Positions 8,477 through 17,042 are shown, numbered from the stretch's first letter. The stretch: 64,000 nt of DNA from Cognatishimia sp. 1_MG-2023 (GCF_030548175.1 NZ_JAUORX010000001.1:310001-374000), one strand, 5' to 3'. The notes: a model not told the origin generated them from the letters alone. Made by a program: numbers and translations.

Positions 8477-9604
8477 ATGTTTGCCATTTCCATAAAACGA
8501 GCGATCCAGCTCAGCGCCCTGTGCTTGTTCCTGACGCCAGTCACGGGACACGCTATGGAGCCTAAAATTGCACTGCAGCACGCTAAAATAGCCCAAACCG
8601 ACGCACAGGCTGGCAAAACCAACCATGCCAAACTGCGCTATGAATGGCTACTGCTGAACGATACGGCAAATTCCAAACGGTCTACGTTCTACCAAAACGC
8701 AATTCGCACGCTGACATCAAAGAAACCCTTGTCCTTTGGGCTTTCCGCAGCCCTTCTTGCCTCTTCAAACGCAGGCCGCAGCAGTTCTGAAACGACCTTT
8801 CATACCGACCTAGGTGATTTCACAATCGGTGATCCCGATGCATCCAAAAGCGGCATCGGCCTACGGATCAACGCAACAGGCACCTATAAATACGCCTACG
8901 CCCCCGGCCGCGACCTGTCAGCCACAGCAAAACTTGGCACATCATTGCACGAGTCAGATTCGTTGCGCAGCTCCGACCAGACACTCACCCTAGCCCACCG
9001 CTGGCTCGTCCCAGGCGCGCGCTACACACTCTCTGTCGCGGGGCAACATACCAGCTATCCAACACTTCCGGGGCGTAGCGCCCCAGACAACAACTCCCTC
9101 AGCGCATCCCTAAATGCGTACCACGCCCTTCCCAAAAACCGCGCCCTCTCCTACGGAATTTCAGTTCGAGATCAAACGTATACGGAGCGTTCTTATTTAG
9201 ACGGCGTCACAACCTCTCTAAATGCAGCCTACAGTTTCCCCATCAGCAATCGTGGAAACGTCACACTCATGGGCGGTGCCAGCACTGCAAACCTTCAAGC
9301 AGGGCATTTTTCCTATTCCGGCTTTGACCTTGGCCTGCGCTACAGTCACAAATCCAACAGCGGCTTTGACTGGTCACTGGGCTACCACGCCTCACAACGC
9401 GACTACGATGACATCTTCACAGCCCTATCCTATGCCCGCGCGGACAAATCCAATACAATCTCTATCGGCCTGTCCCACCGCGACATCCGCATCAAAGAGA
9501 TGACGCCCTCCCTCAATTGCTTTGCAAAACGGCAATCCTCAAACGTGGCCCTATACACCTATGACACCTTTGATTGCTCCGTCTCTCTAAAACACGCCTT
9601 CTAA
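8477..9604 (+). CDS. Slam-type outer-membrane protein (DUF560), type XI secretion
   Basis: 375 residues. A signal peptide (cut about residue 26, after GHA) is followed by a short helical region (about 27-75) and then a long beta-barrel. The barrel start LSFGLSAALLASSNAGRSS, the segment SKSGIGLRINATGTYKYAY and the end LSHRDIRIKEMTPSLNCFAKRQSSN followed by a terminal Phe match the surface lipoprotein assembly modifier barrel. Slam proteins move lipoproteins from periplasm to cell surface. Classical Slam has a larger N-terminal TPR domain; here only about 50 residues are left, fewer than usual. Two Cys near the end (NCFAK, FDCSV) could form a disulfide. No strong ribosome site is visible, so translation may be coupled to the lipoprotein gene. 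Confidence 0.8.
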   Translation: MFAISIKRAIQLSALCLFLTPVTGHAMEPKIALQHAKIAQTDAQAGKTNHAKLRYEWLLLNDTANSKRSTFYQNAIRTLTSKKPLSFGLSAALLASSNAGRSSSETTFHTDLGDFTIGDPDASKSGIGLRINATGTYKYAYAPGRDLSATAKLGTSLHESDSLRSSDQTLTLAHRWLVPGARYTLSVAGQHTSYPTLPGRSAPDNNSLSASLNAYHALPKNRALSYGISVRDQTYTERSYLDGVTTSLNAAYSFPISNRGNVTLMGGASTANLQAGHFSYSGFDLGLRYSHKSNSGFDWSLGYHASQRDYDDIFTALSYARADKSNTISIGLSHRDIRIKEMTPSLNCFAKRQSSNVALYTYDTFDCSVSLKHAF

Positions 9605-9754
9605 ACCACGCCACCGAAACGGACGGCCAATTTCCCGCACAAAAACGCGCCGCCGATCCCATGACAAGCGCCTACATCCCGCAAGCCCTCTTGCCCCTGT
9701 CCGCGCCCTGCCCTAGAACCCCAAGAGTTCATAAATAAACCGGAGCGACGGCAC

Positions 9755-11266
9755 ATGCTGGACCTGACATATGAAACCCCAAAGCCCAAAGTCATCGCGG
9801 GCGCAAAACACGACTGGGAACTGGTCATCGGTCTTGAGGTACACGCTCAGGTCAGCTCGAATGCCAAGCTGTTTTCAGGCGCCTCCACCCAATTCGGCAA
9901 CGAACCAAACGCAAACGTCTCCTTCGTTGACGCGGCCATGCCCGGCATGCTGCCAACCATCAACGAATACTGCGTGGAACAAGCCGTCCGCACCGGTCTG
10001 GCCCTGAACGCCGAAATCAACCTGTGGTCTGCGTTTGACCGCAAAAACTACTTCTATCCTGACCTGCCACAAGGCTATCAGATCTCCCAGCTGTACCACC
10101 CAATCGTGGGCGAAGGTGAGATCATCGTCGATATGGCACCGGGCATCGCCCGCAAGGTTGGCGTAGAACGTATCCACCTAGAACAAGACGCCGGCAAATC
10201 CGTGCACGACATGGATCCAAACATGTCCTTCGTGGACCTGAACCGCACAGGCGTCGCGCTGATGGAAATCGTCAGCCGTCCAGACATCCGTGGCCCAGAA
10301 GAGGCCGCAGCCTACGTCACCAAACTGCGCCAAATCCTGCGCTATTTGGGCACCTGCGATGGCAACATGCAAAACGGCAACATGCGCGCAGACGTCAACG
10401 TCTCGATCTGCCGTCCAGGCCAATACGAGAAATACCAAGAAACCGGCGATTTCTCCCATCTCGGCACCCGTTGCGAAATCAAAAACATGAACTCCATGCG
10501 GTTCATCCAAATGGCCATCGAATACGAAGCGCGTCGTCAGATCGCCATCGTTGAAGGCGGCGGAAAAGTCGATCAGGAAACCCGCCTCTATGATGCGGAT
10601 AAAAACGAAACCCGTTCGATGCGCTCTAAAGAAGAAGCGCATGATTACCGGTATTTCCCTGATCCAGACCTGCTGCCACTAGAAATCGAACAAGCCTGGG
10701 TCGATGACATCAAATCCACCCTGCCAGAGCTTCCAGACGAGAAAAAATCGCGTTTCGTCAATGACTTCGGCCTATCCGAATATGACGCATCCGTTCTCAC
10801 AGCAGAATCCGAAAACGCTGTCTTCTTTGAAGAAGTCGCAAATGGCCGCAACGGCAAGCTGGCTGCAAACTGGGTTATCAACGAACTCTTTGGTCGCTTG
10901 AAAAAAGACGACAAAGGCATCAGCGACAGCCCAATCTCCCCTGCTCAACTGGGCGGCGTGATTGATCTGATCAGCTCCGATGCGATCTCTGGCAAAATCG
11001 CCAAAGACCTGTTTGAAATCGTCTACACCGAAGGCGGCGACCCAGCGCAGATCGTCGAAGACCGCGGCATGAAGCAGGTCACCGACACCGGCGCAATCGA
11101 AGCGGCACTGGACGAAATCATCGCAGCCAACCCGGCACAGGTCGAAAAAGCCCAGCAGAACCCAAAACTGGCGGGCTGGTTTGTGGGTCAGGTCATGAAA
11201 GCCACCGGCGGCAAGGCCAACCCAAAGGCAGTCAACCAACTGGTTGCACAAAAGCTAAAAGGCTAA
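9755..11266 (+). CDS. gatB: Asp/Glu-tRNA amidotransferase subunit B
   Basis: Subunit of the GatCAB complex that turns Glu-tRNA(Gln) and Asp-tRNA(Asn) into the amidated forms in bacteria lacking some direct synthetases. 503 residues, usual length about 480-500. Family signatures: [15 protein letters not shown] near the N-terminus, [14 protein letters not shown] at about 202-215, KNMNS at about 243-247, and [10 protein letters not shown]. The C-terminal third is the helical YqeY-like tail that reads tRNA. GGAG lies 9 bases before the ATG. It stands alone, without gatA or gatC, as is common in alphaproteobacteria, and is followed by a strong terminator. Confidence 0.97.
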   Translation: MLDLTYETPKPKVIAGAKHDWELVIGLEVHAQVSSNAKLFSGASTQFGNEPNANVSFVDAAMPGMLPTINEYCVEQAVRTGLALNAEINLWSAFDRKNYFYPDLPQGYQISQLYHPIVGEGEIIVDMAPGIARKVGVERIHLEQDAGKSVHDMDPNMSFVDLNRTGVALMEIVSRPDIRGPEEAAAYVTKLRQILRYLGTCDGNMQNGNMRADVNVSICRPGQYEKYQETGDFSHLGTRCEIKNMNSMRFIQMAIEYEARRQIAIVEGGGKVDQETRLYDADKNETRSMRSKEEAHDYRYFPDPDLLPLEIEQAWVDDIKSTLPELPDEKKSRFVNDFGLSEYDASVLTAESENAVFFEEVANGRNGKLAANWVINELFGRLKKDDKGISDSPISPAQLGGVIDLISSDAISGKIAKDLFEIVYTEGGDPAQIVEDRGMKQVTDTGAIEAALDEIIAANPAQVEKAQQNPKLAGWFVGQVMKATGGKANPKAVNQLVAQKLKG

Positions 11267-11289
11267 GCCTCGGAAGAATAATAGAAAAC

Positions 11290-11316
11290 GGGCGGGGATT
11301 TCCCCGCCCTTTTTTG
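11290..11316 (+). terminator. Intrinsic terminator after gatB
   Basis: GGGCGGGGA (11290-11298) pairs with TCCCCGCCC (11301-11309) followed by a run of T to 11315. It ends just before the convergent photolyase stop codon (11319) and the stem may serve both genes. Confidence 0.9.
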
Positions 11317-11318
11317 TT

Positions 11319-12731
11319 TTACCGCTGACTATAAGCCGCCAAAGCCCGCTGCCGCCCCTCGGCCAAAGACAACATTGGCTCTGGATACAATGCAGTCGGC
11401 GACAGCCCCCAAGACCTTGGACAGGCTTCAAAAAACGCCAATGCCGCCTCGGATTTCACCAATCCAGCCTCTGCCAGATATTCAGCAATATAGGCCCCAT
11501 CACGATCAAACTTTTTCGCCTGTGTCTCTGGATTGAACACCCGAAAATACGGCGAGGCATCCGGCCCGCATCCAGCAACCCATTGCCACCCCATCGCATT
11601 GGCGGCCGGGTCCCAATCAATCAAACACTCTTCAAACCACCGCTGACCAATGCGCCAATGCTTCAGCATGTTCTTCGTCAGATAAGACCCCACAATCATC
11701 CGCGCCCGATTGTGCATAATGCCCGTCACATACAGCTCGCGCATCGCCGCATCGACAAACGGCACACCCGTGCGCCCCTGCTTCCAACGCAAAACATCTG
11801 CGTCATCCTCAACGGACCAGGCAAAGCGATCCCATTCCGGCCGCCAATTATCCGTCACGATATGCGGCGTATGAAACACCAAATGATACGCAAACTCGCG
11901 CCAGACCAGCTCTTTTAGGAAATGCTCGGCCCCAGCAGCCCCTTCAGCAAGCGCACGCTGACCTGCATGCCAAATCACACGCGGGCTGATTTCCCCCCAG
12001 GCCAGATGTTCAGACAGACCAGAGGTCGCAGGCAAAGACGGAAAATCGCGGTCTTCTTTATAGGTGGCAACCGCCTGATCCAAAAACCGATCCAACCGCG
12101 CTTGTGCTGCCTCTTCACCAATCTGCGCATACCGCGCCAAAACTGCCGCGCCCCGGTTCATAGCGCGCGCCAACTCCAAATCCGCCAGATCATCGCTCGC
12201 AGGCCAAACAGGCGGAGCGACCCAAGATGTGGGCGCGGGCAAAGGCGCATCAACATGGCGATCCTTCACGCACCGCCAATAGGCGCTGTAGACTTTGTAA
12301 AACCCGCCCTGTTGCGTCGCCACATCCCAAGGCTCAAACATCACAGCACCCTGAATGCTCTTGGCTCCATAGCCCGCCTCGGTCAAAGCGGCCTTTACGG
12401 CCGTGTCCCGCGTAACCGCATCTGGATCATAGGCACGCGTCCACCAAACATCTGTCGCCCCGACCTCTTCGGCGAGTTCCAACAGCACCGTCTGCGCGGT
12501 CCCACGCCGCAAAATCAGCCGCGCGCCAAGCGCCTCTAGCTGTTTCGCAAAACAGGCGATGGATTGTTCCAACCGCCACTTTGGCGCAGCACCAAAGGTT
12601 TCAACAACCTCATCAAGAATGAACACCGGTATAACCGCCCGTCCGGTCGCGCAGGCAGCATGCAACATCGGATGATCCTGCAACCGAAAATCGCGGCGCA
12701 GCCAAATCAAAATCGGGGATGTGTCAGTCAT
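11319..12731 (-). CDS. phrB: Deoxyribodipyrimidine photo-lyase
   Basis: Light-driven repair of UV cyclobutane pyrimidine dimers, using FAD and an antenna chromophore. 470 residues, normal for class I CPD photolyases. The N-terminal Rossmann domain starts ILIWLRRDFRLQDHP; the C-terminal FAD domain has WREFAYHLVFHTPH, the GIMHNRARMIVGSYLTKN segment, and the AMGWQWVAGCGPDASPYFRVFNP signature that holds FAD and the dimer pocket. The ATG at 12731 is the first of the conserved frame. It diverges from the DUF4177 gene across a 307-base interval with an inverted repeat (12811-12840). Cryptochrome-type function is less likely given the intact lyase signatures. Confidence 0.95.
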   Translation of the reverse strand: MTDTSPILIWLRRDFRLQDHPMLHAACATGRAVIPVFILDEVVETFGAAPKWRLEQSIACFAKQLEALGARLILRRGTAQTVLLELAEEVGATDVWWTRAYDPDAVTRDTAVKAALTEAGYGAKSIQGAVMFEPWDVATQQGGFYKVYSAYWRCVKDRHVDAPLPAPTSWVAPPVWPASDDLADLELARAMNRGAAVLARYAQIGEEAAQARLDRFLDQAVATYKEDRDFPSLPATSGLSEHLAWGEISPRVIWHAGQRALAEGAAGAEHFLKELVWREFAYHLVFHTPHIVTDNWRPEWDRFAWSVEDDADVLRWKQGRTGVPFVDAAMRELYVTGIMHNRARMIVGSYLTKNMLKHWRIGQRWFEECLIDWDPAANAMGWQWVAGCGPDASPYFRVFNPETQAKKFDRDGAYIAEYLAEAGLVKSEAALAFFEACPRSWGLSPTALYPEPMLSLAEGRQRALAAYSQR

Positions 12732-13038
12732 TCATTTTCCAAAAAATTGGGTCTGTTCTATGTACGTCAAAATCACGTCTTTGGTTCATAAAAATCGTAG
12801 AAAAAGGAATCGTACGTTTCAGTGCGGGAACCGTACGAATTTCCAGATTTATCGAAATACCATAGACCGGGCGTTGCATAAGCAACGCTCGCAGAAACGC
12901 GAATTGCCCCAGCGTGATCAAGAGCAGAGTCTTTTCGGCAACAATTCAACATAACTAAGTTATCCACAGGTCAAACACCCCAGACAGCCACAGCGAAATT
13001 CGTTAAGATAACCGCAAAAAGACAGGCAGGTTTATCTA
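12732..13038. other. Divergent intergenic region phrB / DUF4177 gene
   Basis: 307 bases. It holds an inverted repeat CGTACGTTTC (12811-12820) against GAACCGTACG (12828-12837), a perfect hairpin GCGTTGC-ATAA-GCAACGC near 12872-12889, and one perfect DnaA 9-mer TTATCCACA at 12960-12968. Open frames here overlap on both strands without ribosome sites and look accidental. Confidence 0.55.
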
Positions 13039-13533
13039 ATGAACCATTATGAATACAAAGTTGTCCCAGCTCCGGCCAAGGGACGCAAAGCAAGTGGCGT
13101 GCGCAAACCAGAAGACAAATTTGCCTTTGCCCTTCAAGAGGTTATGAACGAATACGCAACCGACGGCTGGGAATTTCTGCGCAGTGAAACCCTTCCCAGC
13201 GAAGAACGCTCCGGGTTAACAAAGACCATCACGTCCTACCGCAGCATCCTCGTCTTTCGTCGTGGTGTTAACGTTTCTGTGGCCGAACCCCTGCTCGAAA
13301 CCGTAGAACCAAAGCCCGCAAAAATCTTACCAACGCGCGTTTCACGGCCCCAAAAGCCCAAAATAGCCCCCGCTCCGACGGAACCCGCCCCACAACAAGC
13401 CGCGCAAACCGAAAACGACTTCTTCGAAGACACCGATTTAATCCCCCACGCGTCAAATCCAGACAGCCTTCCAGCCGCTCTAAGGCTCAGAGCGCGCAGT
13501 CAGGGCACAAAAAAGAACCTCGCAGCTGAGTAA
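13039..13533 (+). CDS. DUF4177 domain protein
   Basis: 164 residues. The N-terminal 75 residues fit DUF4177: HYEYKVVPAP, then LQEVMNEYATDGWEFLRSETLP and a final strand YRSILVFRR. The rest is a disordered Pro/Ala/Gln tail (about 85-164) with acidic ENDFFEDTDL and a basic end. No signal peptide. Function of the family is unknown; the domain resembles small all-purpose alpha/beta folds. It converges with bolA, with only three bases between the stops. Confidence 0.85.
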   Translation: MNHYEYKVVPAPAKGRKASGVRKPEDKFAFALQEVMNEYATDGWEFLRSETLPSEERSGLTKTITSYRSILVFRRGVNVSVAEPLLETVEPKPAKILPTRVSRPQKPKIAPAPTEPAPQQAAQTENDFFEDTDLIPHASNPDSLPAALRLRARSQGTKKNLAAE

Positions 13534-13536
13534 ACC

Positions 13537-13794
13537 TTAGCTGTCGATGTCCAAAGCCAGCGCGTGGATACGGCCAACCAAGTCTTTCCCTAATGCAGTG
13601 TGAACTGCACGATGACGCGCAATTCTTGACATATTATCAAAGTCTTGCGCGCGAATTCTCACGTTAAAATGGCTCTCGCCACCCTCTTGGAATCCCGCAT
13701 GACCACGATGGCTTTCACTGTCATCAACAACATCAAGCTCCCGGGGCGTAAAGGCAGCGGACAACCGCTCATATATTTCGTCTTTAACGCGCAT
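13537..13794 (-). CDS. bolA: BolA family protein
   Basis: Small partner of monothiol glutaredoxins in iron-sulfur handling and a stress/morphology regulator in some bacteria. 85 residues when started at the ATG 13794; the frame also opens at GTG 13803, but that lies only 3 bases from the AAGGGGG ribosome site, so the ATG is preferred. Family signatures: DDSESHRGHAG and the C-terminal RHRAVHTALG with the conserved His that helps bind a shared Fe-S cluster. It diverges from the dnaJ-like gene over about 70 bases, an arrangement common in Rhodobacterales. Confidence 0.93.
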   Translation of the reverse strand: MRVKDEIYERLSAAFTPRELDVVDDSESHRGHAGFQEGGESHFNVRIRAQDFDNMSRIARHRAVHTALGKDLVGRIHALALDIDS

Positions 13795-13866
13795 TTTTTT
13801 CACATGCCCCCTTCAATCTGGCCACCAATAGAATAAACTCTCTTCTCCGAGTCGAAAAGGTGAGCC

Positions 13867-14487
13867 ATGCCAAAATCAGATCCATTTGGTTTCGATATGT
13901 CAGTTTCTTCTGCAAAGAAGAAGAACCCACGCGGTCGCCGTGGGATGACAGGCGAATCCGCAACCTCTACGCGCGTTTGCGAAATGGACGGTTGTGAAGA
14001 GGCCGGAAAGTTCCGCGCCCCTAAGGCCCCGGATGTATTGGATGAATTCCGCTGGTTCTGCAAAGACCACGTACGCGAATACAATGCGAAATGGAGCTTC
14101 TTCGACGGAAAAACCGAAGCGGAAACCAACGCCCAAAAATCCAAAGACAAGGTCTGGGAACGCGAAACCAAACGCATCGACGACCCAGAAGCCCGCGCAT
14201 GGGCCCGTCTTGGCATCGAGGACCCGCATCAAGTGCTTGGCGGCAATGCCACCCAAAACCCTGGCCGCAACGCTGTAGGCCGCCGCCTACCGCCCACAGA
14301 ACGCCGTGCCGTTGATATTCTAGAAGTCGATGATCGCGCGACCAAAGCCGAAATTCGTAAGGCTTACAAAAAGCTCATCAAAGTTCTGCACCCCGATATG
14401 AACGGTGGTGACCGTAGCCAAGAAGAGCAGCTTCAAGAAGTTGTCTGGGCTTGGGAACAGATCAAAGACAGCAGCAGCTTCAAATAA
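13867..14487 (+). CDS. DnaJ-like protein with C-terminal J domain
   Basis: 206 residues. The J domain is at the C-terminus (about 145-206) and contains the HPD tripeptide at 175-177 that stimulates DnaK/Hsp70 ATPase. The N-terminal part is unique to this family, with two Cys (in TRVCEMDGCEEAG) and FCKDHV that together could hold a metal, and a charged middle. This is not DnaJ itself: the Gly/Phe region and zinc fingers are missing. AAGGTGAG gives a good ribosome site. In this group of bacteria it usually lies next to bolA and cobS; here two small genes and msrB separate it from cobS. Confidence 0.9.
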   Translation: MPKSDPFGFDMSVSSAKKKNPRGRRGMTGESATSTRVCEMDGCEEAGKFRAPKAPDVLDEFRWFCKDHVREYNAKWSFFDGKTEAETNAQKSKDKVWERETKRIDDPEARAWARLGIEDPHQVLGGNATQNPGRNAVGRRLPPTERRAVDILEVDDRATKAEIRKAYKKLIKVLHPDMNGGDRSQEEQLQEVVWAWEQIKDSSSFK

Positions 14488-14511
14488 GCTATTGTTATTG
14501 TTGAAAATACG

Positions 14512-14535
14512 GGTCGCCTCTTTGGCGGCCTTTTT
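14512..14535 (+). terminator. Intrinsic terminator after the dnaJ-like gene
   Basis: GGTCGCC-TCTTT-GGCGGCC stem with one G-T pair, followed by TTTTT up to 14535, where the convergent small gene ends. Confidence 0.85.
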
Positions 14536-14915
14536 CATGTCACGTCCGGTCTGAGCGCCACTGTTTTCGCAAGATCCGATGCCAACAACTCTTTGGAAAA
14601 GAGACCACTCAAGTAACGTGCCTCCAAAAGATCAGCATTACTATCCAAGAATGTTTCCGCATCCTTAAACTCAGTCATCGCGCATCTCTCTGCGATCACA
14701 CTCATAAAGGCATGGGTTACTGTGGCATTAAACTTTTCAGGAACACCCGCAGTCTGGGTGACCTGCTGCAATCCACGCGCAACCCTATGAGATGCTTCGA
14801 AAAAATCGAATTTCTTTAATGCTTCAAAGGCAACACCCAAGTGATCTTTATGTGAAAAAGATCTGGGATCCAACGATCCATCCTCAAGCGCCTTTAATGT
14901 CTCAATGTAATTCAT
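14535..14915 (-). CDS. Unknown protein with HKDH motif, 126 aa
   Basis: The frame is open from 14975, but the ATG at 14915 has GAGGGTGAGG just upstream and was chosen. It overlaps the upstream small gene by 14 bases, so the two are translationally coupled. The motif FSHKDHLGVAFEAL (about 20-33) and KFNATVTHAF (about 61-70) resemble a widespread uncharacterised helical family with F-H-x-D-H and Y-H-x-T-x-T signatures; His22 and His25 could bind a metal. In this copy the second signature His is replaced by Asn. No signal peptide. Function unknown. Confidence 0.75.
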   Translation of the reverse strand: MNYIETLKALEDGSLDPRSFSHKDHLGVAFEALKKFDFFEASHRVARGLQQVTQTAGVPEKFNATVTHAFMSVIAERCAMTEFKDAETFLDSNADLLEARYLSGLFSKELLASDLAKTVALRPDVT

Positions 14916-15162
14916 CGGCCTCACCCTCTGAAAGGCCATGCGCATCAGCCGCTGTGAGATCCAAGTCATAGACATCTTTCAACTTGGCAATTGTCCCTAT
15001 TGTCTCCGCTGAAAAAGGTGCTTTACCCTCAAACGCATGAAGAATGACCCCTTCCATCAGTTCCGCGACTGACATCTCAAGCTTCTCCGCTAACCCTTTG
15101 AGAACTTTCAACATGTTCTTCTCCAAACGAAGGCCCGTTTGGACGCGTTCAATCTTCTTCAT
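14902..15162 (-). CDS. Small ribbon-helix-helix-like protein, 86 aa
   Basis: The frame extends to 15471 over the msrB gene on the same strand, but the ATG at 15162 (MKKIERVQTGLRLEKNM) follows GGGTGG and gives a sensible 86-residue product. The first 45 residues (basic strand RVQTGLRLE, then helices KNMLKVLKGLAEKLEMSVAELMEGV) look like a ribbon-helix-helix DNA-binding unit; the tail is acidic (LSEGEADEL). It overlaps the next gene by 14 bases. It may regulate this pair; no toxin is recognised in its partner. The fold is inferred from pattern only. Confidence 0.7.
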   Translation of the reverse strand: MKKIERVQTGLRLEKNMLKVLKGLAEKLEMSVAELMEGVILHAFEGKAPFSAETIGTIAKLKDVYDLDLTAADAHGLSEGEADELH

Positions 15163-15218
15163 TACACCACCCACAACATCTAGGTACCAAGGTATGACAA
15201 TAACAGAAAAACTTGCAA

Positions 15219-15247
15219 CAAAAAAGGCGCTGATCAAACAGCGCCTT
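15219..15247 (-). terminator. Intrinsic terminator after msrB
   Basis: On the minus strand AAGGCGCTG-TTTGAT-CAGCGCCTT (arms 15239-15247 and 15224-15232) is followed by a T run. It separates msrB from the small gene pair. Confidence 0.85.
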
Positions 15248-15268
15248 AAAAACTCACTTTCCGTGGAA

Positions 15269-15742
15269 TTAAGCTGACTTAAAAACCAAGGATACGCCAT
15301 TAATACAATGCCGTTTGCCAGTAGGCTTAGGGCCATCATCAAAGATATGCCCCAAATGACTACCACACCGTCGGCAATGGGCCTCGGTGTAAACACGCAG
15401 CTTAATGCGATCAGGTTTGGTACCGATAGACTTTGGCAACGCTTTGTAAAAGCTCGGCCATCCGGTCCCACTGTCGAATTTATGCTTAGAAGAATAGAGC
15501 TTTAGGTCACACCCGCGGCAATGGTAATTCCCAGCGTCCCAAGTCTTATCTAAGGGCGATGAAAACGGGCGCTCTGTTCCGTCTTTCCGCATCACTTTGA
15601 ATTGCAAAGGTGTCAGCATCGACCGCCATTCATCATCCGTCCGCGTTATCTCGAAAGCTCCAGATGCCAAGGACTGCGTTGCCGCCCAACTACCAAAGAT
15701 TGAAAAAGCAGCAGTGCCCAAAAGTGCTTCGCGACGGTTCAT
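15269..15742 (-). CDS. msrB: Exported methionine-R-sulfoxide reductase
   Basis: Reduces the R form of methionine sulfoxide in proteins. 157 residues. The N-terminus MNRREALLG followed by a hydrophobic stretch ending SLASGA is a Tat-like signal peptide, so the enzyme probably acts in the periplasm. Two zinc-binding pairs, C75-x2-C78 and C123-x2-C126, and the catalytic Cys146 in RHCINGVSL are present, together with GTGWPSFYKAL. Most family members have Tyr before the catalytic Cys (RYCIN); here it is His. The gene diverges from cobS and has its own terminator. Confidence 0.95.
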   Translation of the reverse strand: MNRREALLGTAAFSIFGSWAATQSLASGAFEITRTDDEWRSMLTPLQFKVMRKDGTERPFSSPLDKTWDAGNYHCRGCDLKLYSSKHKFDSGTGWPSFYKALPKSIGTKPDRIKLRVYTEAHCRRCGSHLGHIFDDGPKPTGKRHCINGVSLVFKSA

Positions 15743-16055
15743 ATGATACGGTCCCCAAAAATCAATATGCCCGCATCATCTGAACTGACTTCAACTTTAG
15801 CAATGCACCCTTAGTCACATCCCTGTGACACAGTATCGGAGTCATTACACAAATCACATAAATTGAGACATTTGGTCTCGATTTATGTGGTCAATGTAAT
15901 TATAGACAGATGCGAAACGGGGACTTCCCCATAAAAATCCGCACCATTTACAGGGAATATGGCGCTTTTACCCTTTCCCTCGCGCCACCCGGCGATATGT
16001 TGCAACCAAATGCATGAATGACGCGGCTCAGGCCGATTTTAGAAGGACCAGGGAC
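15743..16055. other. Divergent intergenic region msrB / cobS with palindromes
   Basis: 313 bases. Holds a small perfect hairpin GTCACA-TCCC-TGTGAC (15814-15829), the large palindrome at 15855-15889 listed separately, and the cobS ribosome site AAGGACCAGGGAC. No RNA gene or reading frame of its own was seen. Confidence 0.6.
15855..15889. promoter_or_regulatory. 15-base-arm palindrome, possible operator
   Basis: CACATAAATTGAGAC (15855-15869), 5-base spacer, GTCTCGATTTATGTG (15875-15889); 14 of 15 positions pair. There is no T tract, so it does not look like a terminator. It lies about 110 bases before msrB and 165 bases before cobS, which diverge. An operator or a structured leader are both possible. 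Confidence 0.5.
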
Positions 16056-17042
16056 ATGGCTGACGGCATGATCGATATCAACGCAAAACCGACCGAGGAT
16101 ATTTCGGTACGCGACGTGTTCGGGATCGACACAGATATGGTGGTCAAAGGCTTCGCCGAAAAGACTGACCGCGTACCAGCAACGGACCCAACATATAAGT
16201 TTGATCCAGACACAACATTGGCAATTCTCGCAGGCTTCAGCCACAACCGCCGCGTGATGATCCAGGGTTACCACGGTACAGGTAAGTCCACACATATCGA
16301 ACAAGTTGCGGCCCGTCTGAACTGGCCCTCTGTGCGTGTAAACCTAGATAGCCACATCTCGCGGATCGACTTGATTGGTAAAGACGCGATCAAACTGCGC
16401 GATGGCAAACAGGTTACTGAATTCCACGAAGGCATCCTGCCTTGGGCGCTGCGCAACCCTGTTGCGATTGTGTTTGATGAATATGATGCCGGCCGCGCAG
16501 ACGTTATGTTCGTGATCCAACGTGTTCTTGAACACGACGGTAAGCTGACGCTGCTGGATCAAAACGAAATCATCACACCGCATCCATTCTTCCGCCTGTT
16601 TGCGACTGCAAACACCGTTGGCTTGGGTGACACCACTGGTCTCTACCACGGCACACAGCAAATCAACCAAGCGCAGATGGACCGTTGGTCTTTGGTCAGC
16701 ACGTTGAACTATCTGTCGATTGATGCAGAAACCAACATCGTTCTGTCAAAAGCACCGCATTACAACACGGAAGCTGGCCGCAAGCAGATCAAACAGATGG
16801 TAACCGTCGCTGACCTTACCCGGACTGCATTCATGAACGGCGACTTGTCGACTGTTATGTCTCCGCGGACAGTGATCAACTGGGCCCAAAACTCAGAGAT
16901 TTTCCGTGATGTGGGTTATGCATTCCGTCTGAGCTTCCTTAACAAATGTGATGAACTTGAGCGCCAAACGGTTGCCGAATTCTATCAGCGTTTGTTTGAT
17001 GAAGAGCTGCCAGAAAGCGCTGCAAGCATGAGCTTGGGCTAA
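16056..17042 (+). CDS. cobS: Cobaltochelatase AAA+ subunit CobS
   Basis: ATPase subunit of the aerobic CobNST chelatase that inserts cobalt into hydrogenobyrinate a,c-diamide in vitamin B12 synthesis. 328 residues, normal length. The frame opens at 16014, but the ATG at 16056 follows AAGGACCAGGGAC and gives the family start. Walker A is GYHGTGKS at 71-78; Walker B is FDE at about 140-142; the arginine-finger region [11 protein letters not shown] and NAQMDRW-type segment follow. CobT lies 127 bases downstream with a structured spacer. The large subunit CobN is not in the window. Confidence 0.96.
   Translation: MADGMIDINAKPTEDISVRDVFGIDTDMVVKGFAEKTDRVPATDPTYKFDPDTTLAILAGFSHNRRVMIQGYHGTGKSTHIEQVAARLNWPSVRVNLDSHISRIDLIGKDAIKLRDGKQVTEFHEGILPWALRNPVAIVFDEYDAGRADVMFVIQRVLEHDGKLTLLDQNEIITPHPFFRLFATANTVGLGDTTGLYHGTQQINQAQMDRWSLVSTLNYLSIDAETNIVLSKAPHYNTEAGRKQIKQMVTVADLTRTAFMNGDLSTVMSPRTVINWAQNSEIFRDVGYAFRLSFLNKCDELERQTVAEFYQRLFDEELPESAASMSLG

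Noticed and set aside
12960-12968. Single perfect DnaA box before the DUF4177 gene
   Set aside because: One 9-mer is expected by chance in a window of this size; no partner box or replication gene nearby.
15269-15282. TTAA-GCTGAC-TTAA as a CtrA box
   Set aside because: Spacing is 6, not 7, and it lies inside the 3' end of msrB.
14902-15471. 189-residue frame for the RHH-like protein
   Set aside because: The upstream half overlaps msrB on the same strand and runs through its terminator; the ATG at 15162 with its ribosome site is the better start.
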